64,000 nt of DNA from Stenotrophomonas sp. 610A2. Its GTDB lineage: Bacteria; Pseudomonadota; Gammaproteobacteria; Xanthomonadales; Xanthomonadaceae. Of this stretch, positions 57,230 through 64,000 are shown piece by piece. Within the stretch, counting starts at the first letter, position 1. Every line of letters starts with the position of its first letter. The stretch is taken from positions 4,216,001 to 4,280,000 of the forward strand of contig NZ_CP130832.1 in assembly GCF_030549615.1 (NCBI RefSeq), read 5' to 3'. The notes below the pieces were generated by a model. The model saw only the letters and a program-made list of their open reading frames with translations. It was not told the DNA's origin and did not search any database. Position numbers and translations under genes: made by a program.

Positions 57230-60082
57230 ATGTATTTGAAGTCGACCAAGCTGTGCTCCGCGATCACCCTCGCGTTGCTCGGCAGCTCAAGCCTCACCGC
57301 GTTCGCACAGGATGCGAGCGAGACCACCACCACCCTGGACCGCATCGAGATCACCGGTTCGCGCATCCGCCAGGCCAGCGTTGAAACCGCCCAGCCGGTC
57401 ATCGCCCTGAGCCGTGCGGAAATCGAGAAGAAGGGCTACGTCAACGTCGCCGACATCCTGCAGGACGTCACCGCCGCCGGCGCACCGTCGCTGAGCCGCG
57501 CCTCGGCACTGTCCTCCGGCCGCGACTACGGCGGCATGTACGTCAGCCTGCGCAACCTTGGCCCGGAACGCACCCTGGTGCTGATCGACGGCCGCCGCAT
57601 GGGCGTCAGTGCCGGCGGTTACTCCGATGTCGGTTCGATCCCCTCGGCCATCGTCGAGCGCGTTGAAGTGCTGACCGACGGTGCTTCTGCACTGTACGGC
57701 TCGGACGCCATCGCCGGCGTGGTCAACGTCATCACCCGCAAGAATTTCGACGGCGCCAATGTCAGCGCCTATGTCGGCCAATACGGCGAAGGCGATGGCC
57801 AGAAGCGCGCCTACAGCGCAAACTTCGGCAAGACCTTCGACCGCGGCTGGTTCAGCGTCGGCGCCGAGAAGACCTCGGAAGACCCGGTGCTGGGCGGCGC
57901 GCGTGAGTTCACCGCCTATCCCAACGGCCCTTACCACCCCACTGACGGCCTGAACGGCAATACCCAATGGGGCTCGGTCACCGTCGACGGCAAGACGCTC
58001 AGCGTCGGCCCGGGCGGCGACCCGGGTGATGTGGCCAACTTCAAGAAGCCCGACCCGGCGACCTACGCCAACACCAAGACCAACATGACCCTGCTCTCCT
58101 CGCTGGAGCGCAAGTCGGCCTTCGCCAATGGTGGTTTCCAGATCACCGATGATCTGCGTGTTGTCGCCGACGTTCTGTACAGCGAGCGCGAGTCGGTCAA
58201 GCAACTCGCCGGTTATCCGTACTCGGTGTCGGCCGCGCAGGCAGCCAGCGGCGCACGTGCCGCACTCTCGGCCGATAGCGCGTTCAACCACTGGGGCAAG
58301 GACGTGTTGTTCTCGCGCCGCACCGAGGAATACCCGCGTGTGACCAACAACGCGCTGACCACCAAGCGCGCCAGCGTCGGCCTGGAAGGCAGCTTCGAGA
58401 CCGGTTCGCGGTTCTGGGACTGGAACGTGAGCTACATGTTCAACCGCAATGAAGGCGAGCGCCGCAGCCTGCAGAGCATGTACCAGCCGAACGTCAACCT
58501 GGCCGTCGGCCCGTCCTTCATCGACGCCGGCGGCGTTGCCCGCTGTGGCAGCGTCGGCAACGTCATCGAAGGCTGCGTGCCGTGGAACCCGCTGGCACCG
58601 GCCGGCAGCAACACCCCCGGCTCGCTCAGCGACAAGGCGGTACGCGACTACATCTTCACCCGCTTTACCGACGAAATCCGCAGCACCACCAAAGTGGTCA
58701 GCGCCAACATCTCCGGTTCGCTGGCGAGCCTGCCGGCCGGTGACATCATGACCGCGATGGGCGTGGAGCACCGCAGCGAAGAAGCCAGCTACACCCCGGA
58801 CCTGATGGTGCAGAACGGCGAAATCGCCGGCACCACCGGCGCACCGACGCGCGGCGACTACAAGCTCGACGAGGTCTACCTGGAAGTGCAGGTACCGCTG
58901 CTGGCCGATATGCCGTTCGTGCGTGAGCTGTCGCTGGACCTGGCCGGTCGCTATTCCGACTACAACAACTTCGGTGGCACCACCAACGGCAAGTTCGGCC
59001 TGAAGTGGAAGCCGATCGACACCTTGCTGGTCCGCGCCACCTTCGGCACCGGCTTCCGTGCGCCGACGGTGGACGACCTGTATGGCGGCACCGTCACCAC
59101 CCGTGACCGCGTCACCGATCCCTGCGATCGTTCGTTCGGCGCAGCTGCACGCAATGCTGAAGTAGCTGCACGCTGCAGCGCTGCCGGCCTGGGTGCCGAC
59201 TTCCGCCAGAAGACCGGTGACGGCGAACTGGCCACCACCTCCGGCGTACAGGGCGTCACCGACTTCACCTCCGGCTCCAACGCCGCGCTGAAGCCGGAAA
59301 CCGCCAAGACCTGGACCGTCGGCCTGGTCTACAGCCCGGACTTCGTCAGCGGCCTGGACCTGAGCCTGGACTGGTGGAAGATCCGCATCGACGACGTGAT
59401 CGTTGGTGAGTCGGCCACCGACATCCTCAACCAGTGCTACGTGCAGAACATCAGCTCGGCCTGCGACCGCTTCACCCGCTACAGCTCCGGCAGCAACAAG
59501 GGCCAGGTCAGCGGCATGAACCGTTCGTTGAACAACGCCGGTTACCAGGAAACCGCTGGCTACGACCTCGGCGTGCGCTATCGCCTGCCGGAAATGGCCT
59601 ACGGCCAGCTGTCGCTGCGCTGGAACACCACGTATGTGGACTACCTGTCGCGCAAGAGCGACAACGTGGCCACCACCCCGGTCGAAGAGTTCACCGGCTG
59701 GGAAGGCAACTTCCGCGTGCGCTCCAACCTGACGCTGGATTGGCAGAACGGCAACTTCGGCGCAAGCTGGACCACCCGTTATTACTCCAGCATGAAGGAG
59801 AAGTGCTCCTACGATCTGGACGGTGGCCCGGAGTGCAACATGCCGGACTTCCAGTCGGCGTACACCGACATGCAGCCAAGCCGTAAGCTGGGCTCCAACA
59901 CCTTCCACGACCTGCAGGTGCGTTATGCCATGCCGTGGAACGGCACCGTGTCGCTGGGCGTCAACAACGTGTTCAAGCACGAAGGCCCGATCATGTACAG
60001 CCAGCCGAACAGCAGCTTCACCTACTACGGTGGCTTCGACATCGGTCGCTTCATGTACATGAAGTACCAGCAGCGCTTCTGA
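57230..60082 (+). CDS. TonB-dependent receptor
   Basis: A 950-residue outer-membrane receptor. The signal peptide ends at AFA (24-26); the TonB-box region is TTLDRIEITGSRI (34-46). The plug has VNVADILQDVTAAG, LRNLGPERTLVLIDGRRM, SIPSAIVERVEVLTDGASA and YGSDAIAGVVNVITR. The barrel ends in an aromatic residue (YQQRF). This LVLIDGRR/AIAGVVN type is common in Xanthomonadaceae and takes up diverse ligands. No transport or enzyme genes flank it that would reveal the substrate. A terminator hairpin sits immediately upstream. Confidence 0.93.
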   Translation: MYLKSTKLCSAITLALLGSSSLTAFAQDASETTTTLDRIEITGSRIRQASVETAQPVIALSRAEIEKKGYVNVADILQDVTAAGAPSLSRASALSSGRDYGGMYVSLRNLGPERTLVLIDGRRMGVSAGGYSDVGSIPSAIVERVEVLTDGASALYGSDAIAGVVNVITRKNFDGANVSAYVGQYGEGDGQKRAYSANFGKTFDRGWFSVGAEKTSEDPVLGGAREFTAYPNGPYHPTDGLNGNTQWGSVTVDGKTLSVGPGGDPGDVANFKKPDPATYANTKTNMTLLSSLERKSAFANGGFQITDDLRVVADVLYSERESVKQLAGYPYSVSAAQAASGARAALSADSAFNHWGKDVLFSRRTEEYPRVTNNALTTKRASVGLEGSFETGSRFWDWNVSYMFNRNEGERRSLQSMYQPNVNLAVGPSFIDAGGVARCGSVGNVIEGCVPWNPLAPAGSNTPGSLSDKAVRDYIFTRFTDEIRSTTKVVSANISGSLASLPAGDIMTAMGVEHRSEEASYTPDLMVQNGEIAGTTGAPTRGDYKLDEVYLEVQVPLLADMPFVRELSLDLAGRYSDYNNFGGTTNGKFGLKWKPIDTLLVRATFGTGFRAPTVDDLYGGTVTTRDRVTDPCDRSFGAAARNAEVAARCSAAGLGADFRQKTGDGELATTSGVQGVTDFTSGSNAALKPETAKTWTVGLVYSPDFVSGLDLSLDWWKIRIDDVIVGESATDILNQCYVQNISSACDRFTRYSSGSNKGQVSGMNRSLNNAGYQETAGYDLGVRYRLPEMAYGQLSLRWNTTYVDYLSRKSDNVATTPVEEFTGWEGNFRVRSNLTLDWQNGNFGASWTTRYYSSMKEKCSYDLDGGPECNMPDFQSAYTDMQPSRKLGSNTFHDLQVRYAMPWNGTVSLGVNNVFKHEGPIMYSQPNSSFTYYGGFDIGRFMYMKYQQRF

Positions 60083-60146
60083 TCCAGGTAACAACAGCGT
60101 TGGATGTCGATGACATAGTCGAAAATCCGCCACGCTCTGCTTGAAG

Positions 60147-60307
60147 CCCCTCTCCCGCGCGCGGGAGAGGGGTTGGGGTGAGGGCAGCTTCACCAGCTTC
60201 GTGCCTAACGCCGCTCCTGCAAACAGCTGCAAGCGCATTTTCCCTGGTAACACAGCGCCTGAAGATGCGGCCCCCTGATCTGCTTCGCGGCTTACGCCGC
60301 TCCCACA
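60147..60307. repeat. CCCTCTCCC block and GGCGT palindromes
   Basis: CCCCTCTCCCGCGCGCGGGA block (60147-60172), a half copy of the GCCGCTCCTGCAA palindrome near 60210 and a full reversed copy (60282-60307). The 397-base spacer between the receptor and the hydrolase contains no gene. Confidence 0.85.
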
Positions 60308-60479
60308 AACAAGGGCGCTGGTCTGTCACACCGCTCGCTGTTTGACCGGACACCTGATCGGTAGCGGAACTCACCGCAACCCAAACACCACACAACGGTC
60401 ATCTACCTGTCATCGCCACGCGGTAGATGCAGCGCATCCTTGTGGCTACCGTGGCAGGCTCCCCAAACCGGTTCCCGCC

Positions 60480-61556
60480 ATGCTTCGTTCACTGGCGCTG
60501 GCTGGCGTCTGCGTGATGCTGGCCGGCTTTGCCCTCTCATCTCCCGTTCCCCCGCTGTCACTCAGCGAGCGCTTGGCCGCGCCCGGTGGCACGTCGCCGC
60601 TGGTCCCCACCGAACGCATCGACGCCCTGCTCGCCAACCTGCCACACCAGCAGGGCAGCGTTACCGGCAGCGACGGCGTCGCCCTGCACTGGGTGTCATT
60701 TGAACCGGGCGATTACCGGTTGGATTACCGCTATCTCGGCAAGGGCCAACGCTTCCCGGAGTTCTCGCTGGAGGCATCGGCGCCAAGCATCGGGAACCAC
60801 ATCCAGCCACGCGGCACGGTGATCCTGTTGCACGGCTGGATGATGGACGGCGGTTCATTGCTGCCCTGGTCACTGGAACTGGCGCAACAGGGTTACCGCA
60901 CAATCGCGCTGGATCTGCGCAATCACGGTCGTTCGGGCCATGCACTTTCCGGCTACGGCACCCGCGAAGGCGAGGATGTGGTCGCGGCACTGAAAGCTCT
61001 GGAGAGCGAAGGCAAGATCAGCGGCCCGGTGCATCTTCTCGGCGTTTCCTACGGTGCCGCAACCGCGATCTTCGCCGCCCGTGAGCTCGGCCCCCAGTTG
61101 CGCAGCGTCGTGGCAATGGAATCCTTCGATAACGCCGGCGAAGCAATCCGCACGATGGTGCCTCATATGCTGGCCAAGCCACCGGAACGCTGGAGCGACT
61201 ATGTCGCACTGCCGCTGGCACGTTGGCAATACGGCGGCCGCGGTTTGGATGAAGCGATCGCCACTACCGACCGCAAGCTCGGCATCAATCTGGACAAGGT
61301 CGACGTCGGTCAAGCCTTGGCACAGGTTCCAGCCTGCGTACTGTTGATACACGGCCGCGACGACGAGCACATTCCGGTAGCCCAGGGCCGCGCACTGGCG
61401 GCGGCCGCGCCGCACGCGCGCTATCTTGAAGTCGCAGCCGAAGACCACCTGACATTGCCGATGCGCCTGGATCGTCTATCGGGTGCGGTGAACACCTGGT
61501 TCGAACAGGCTGATGACAACGGCCATTGTGCGTCTACGGTGACAGCCAGCCTTTGA
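60480..61556 (+). CDS. secreted alpha/beta hydrolase
   Basis: About 358 residues with an N-terminal signal or anchor (LALAGVCVMLAGFALS). Alpha/beta-hydrolase features are in order: oxyanion HGW (118-120), LDLRNHGRSG, nucleophile elbow GVSYGA with Ser190, Asp294 or Asp295 in HGRDDEHIP, and His323 in EDHLTLP. The pattern fits esterases or lysophospholipase-like hydrolases; the substrate is unknown. The ATG at 60480 is taken because the signal sequence starts there; the open frame from 60342 covers a non-coding region. Confidence 0.87.
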   Translation: MLRSLALAGVCVMLAGFALSSPVPPLSLSERLAAPGGTSPLVPTERIDALLANLPHQQGSVTGSDGVALHWVSFEPGDYRLDYRYLGKGQRFPEFSLEASAPSIGNHIQPRGTVILLHGWMMDGGSLLPWSLELAQQGYRTIALDLRNHGRSGHALSGYGTREGEDVVAALKALESEGKISGPVHLLGVSYGAATAIFAARELGPQLRSVVAMESFDNAGEAIRTMVPHMLAKPPERWSDYVALPLARWQYGGRGLDEAIATTDRKLGINLDKVDVGQALAQVPACVLLIHGRDDEHIPVAQGRALAAAAPHARYLEVAAEDHLTLPMRLDRLSGAVNTWFEQADDNGHCASTVTASL

Positions 61557-61601
61557 GTCACCGACAGTTTTCGTGACGATTCACCAAGGCCCCGCGACCC
61601 C

Positions 61602-61935
61602 GTAGTGCCGAACCATGTTCGGCAGGGGCATTCCTGGTAGCGCCTACAGAACCCCAAGGCTTTGGCTTTGGCTTTGGCTTCGGCTTCGGCTTCGGCTTTG
61701 GCCCTTGCTCCAGCTGTTGCTTAAGCCCTTCTCCCGCCTGCGGGGTGAGAGGGGCAGCTTGCGAACCACTGGTTCGCTGCCCATCGAACGCCCTTGCGCC
61801 AGCGCAAGGGCCGGGGCGCGGAGCGAGGGTTGGGATGAGGGGAGCTCTTGGCTCTTGGCTTTTGGTTATTGGCTTCGCTCAAGCCTTTCCGCGCCGTTGT
61901 TGCTACGAGCTTCGCGGCTTACGCCGCTCCTACAA
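61602..61935. repeat. SMAG variant, hexamer tract and GGCGT palindrome before the rRNA terminator
   Basis: A variant SMAG (61602-61624, with AACCATGTT in the centre), eight hexamers (61660-61701: CTTTGG and CTTCGG units), a CCCTTCTCCCGCC block interrupted by extra sequence (61728-61843), degenerate TTGGCT units near 61848-61875 and a reversed GGCGT palindrome (61909-61935). No gene is seen between 61557 and 62006. Confidence 0.85.
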
Positions 61936-61965
61936 GTGCGCGTGCGCCTTTGTTTCGCACAAAGA

Positions 61966-61996
61966 AAAACCCCGCTGCTTCTGGCAGCGGGGTTTT
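61966..61996 (-). terminator. terminator after the distal 5S rRNA gene
   Basis: AAAACCCCGCTGC and GCAGCGGGGTTTT, 13-bp stem with a five-base loop; T-rich on the minus strand. It ends the rRNA operon, ten bases after the distal 5S gene. Confidence 0.93.
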
Positions 61997-62006
61997 GGGT
62001 TTAAAT

Positions 62007-62120
62007 CCTGACGATGACCTACTCTCGCACAGCTTAGGCTGCACTACCATCGGCGCGGCTACGTTTCACTTCCGAGTTCGGGATGGGATCGGGTGGTTCC
62101 ATAGCGCTAATTTCATCAGG
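62007..62120 (-). rRNA. rrf: 5S ribosomal RNA (distal copy)
   Basis: A complete 5S gene of about 114 bases. On the minus strand it contains the conserved GGAACCACCCGATCCCATCC, GAACTCGGAAGTGAAACG and GCGAGAGTAGGTCATCG segments, and its ends CCTGATGA and TCATCGTCAGG pair to form helix I. It is identical to the other copy 246 bases away. Confidence 0.97.
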
Positions 62121-62213
62121 AAGACGGTTTGAGCAGCGCGTTGCGCCGGCTCCAATGCGTTTCCTTGCGGAACTAAAGCCAGGCTGTAAAACACCTGGCT
62201 TACATAAAAAGAC

Positions 62214-62241
62214 GAACCCCGCTGCGTGAGCAGCGGGGTTC
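62214..62241 (-). terminator. terminator between the two 5S genes
   Basis: GAACCCCGCTGC, loop GTGA, GCAGCGGGGTTC. Almost the same stem as the terminator at 61966, so the 5S gene and its terminator look duplicated together. The T tract is weak on the minus strand, so it may be leaky or act as a processing site. Confidence 0.75.
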
Positions 62242-62252
62242 TTAGATAAAAC

Positions 62253-62366
62253 CCTGACGATGACCTACTCTCGCACAGCTTAGGCTGCACTACCATCGGC
62301 GCGGCTACGTTTCACTTCCGAGTTCGGGATGGGATCGGGTGGTTCCATAGCGCTAATTTCATCAGG
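62253..62366 (-). rRNA. rrf: 5S ribosomal RNA (proximal copy)
   Basis: A complete 5S gene, identical to the distal copy over 114 bases. It lies about 125 bases downstream of the 23S 3' end, the normal place in a 16S-23S-5S operon. Confidence 0.97.
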
Positions 62367-62490
62367 GAGACGGTTGGAGCGTCGCCATCCAAACAACGGA
62401 TTTAGGCGCCTGCCTCTCATGGATCTTGTGACGTAGCGTGCACTTGGTATCTATCGACATGTCATGTCGGCCAAGGCAACTTGAGGTTAT

Positions 62491-64000
<1,510 letters not shown>

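Noticed and set aside
57287..60253. A 988-codon open frame antisense to the second TonB receptor
   Set aside because: Shadow of the receptor gene; no domain and low-complexity Ala/Val/Gly composition.

Overview
The window is GC-rich chromosomal DNA from a member of the Xanthomonadaceae, most likely Stenotrophomonas. The strongest evidence is the many copies of a short palindrome that begins GTAG and has the core GTGCCGAGCCATGCTCGGCA, which matches the SMAG repeats described in Stenotrophomonas maltophilia. The gene content agrees: large TonB-dependent receptors, a one-adaptor/two-pump RND efflux operon like SmeIJK/MdtABC, a monomeric isocitrate dehydrogenase, and the order ftsEX - rhlB / trxA - rho. 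I see no insertion sequence, prophage, CRISPR array or tRNA. The right end is the 3' part of a ribosomal RNA operon.

Layout. 1-11.9 kb: a mannoside-utilisation locus. The minus-strand genes run GH92 alpha-mannosidase, LacI regulator, FucP/GluP-type sugar transporter, PfkB sugar kinase, AGE-family epimerase/isomerase and a GH2 beta-mannosidase cut by the window edge. A TonB-dependent receptor is divergent. Three copies of a LacI-type operator (core GATCGATC or GATCGATA) lie between the GH92 gene and the receptor, and a fourth lies at the start of the beta-mannosidase. Together the genes suggest uptake of a mannose-containing glycan, periplasmic trimming, mannose import, isomerisation to fructose and phosphorylation.

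12.3-24.7 kb: core genes. These are a GST, a NYN/LOTUS-domain protein, NDH-2, a GFA-family protein, rpoH, ung, a double-receiver regulator whose first receiver lacks the phospho-acceptor Asp, ftsX, ftsE, rhlB, trxA, and a rho gene with a long disordered N-terminal extension.

24.8-37 kb: a secreted TonB-C-like protein, aceK, a three-gene translationally overlapping operon (unknown protein, Ras/MglA-like GTPase, Roadblock/LC7 protein), monomeric icd, a small lipoprotein, a LysM protein, queF, a DUF4261 protein and an M20 amidohydrolase.

37-61.6 kb: transport and envelope functions. These are the RND operon, a membrane-anchored mini-catalase with cytochrome b561, a ThuA-like protein, a DesK/NarL-type two-component system with an ABC-2 exporter, a MacAB-like adaptor/ABC system, a second TonB-dependent receptor and a secreted alpha/beta hydrolase.

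62.0-64.0 kb: two identical tandem 5S rRNA genes, each followed by a terminator, and the 3' half of a 23S rRNA gene, all on the minus strand.

Intergenic DNA is unusually rich in structured repeats: SMAG palindromes, a second palindrome (GGAGCGGCGTNAGCCGCGAAGC), blocks of the CCCTCTCCCG...CGGGAGAGGG type, hexanucleotide tracts, a perfect 46-bp inverted repeat and a five-hairpin element. The best candidate for an incompletely described system is the GTPase/Roadblock operon. The LacI operator regulon is the best-supported regulatory prediction.
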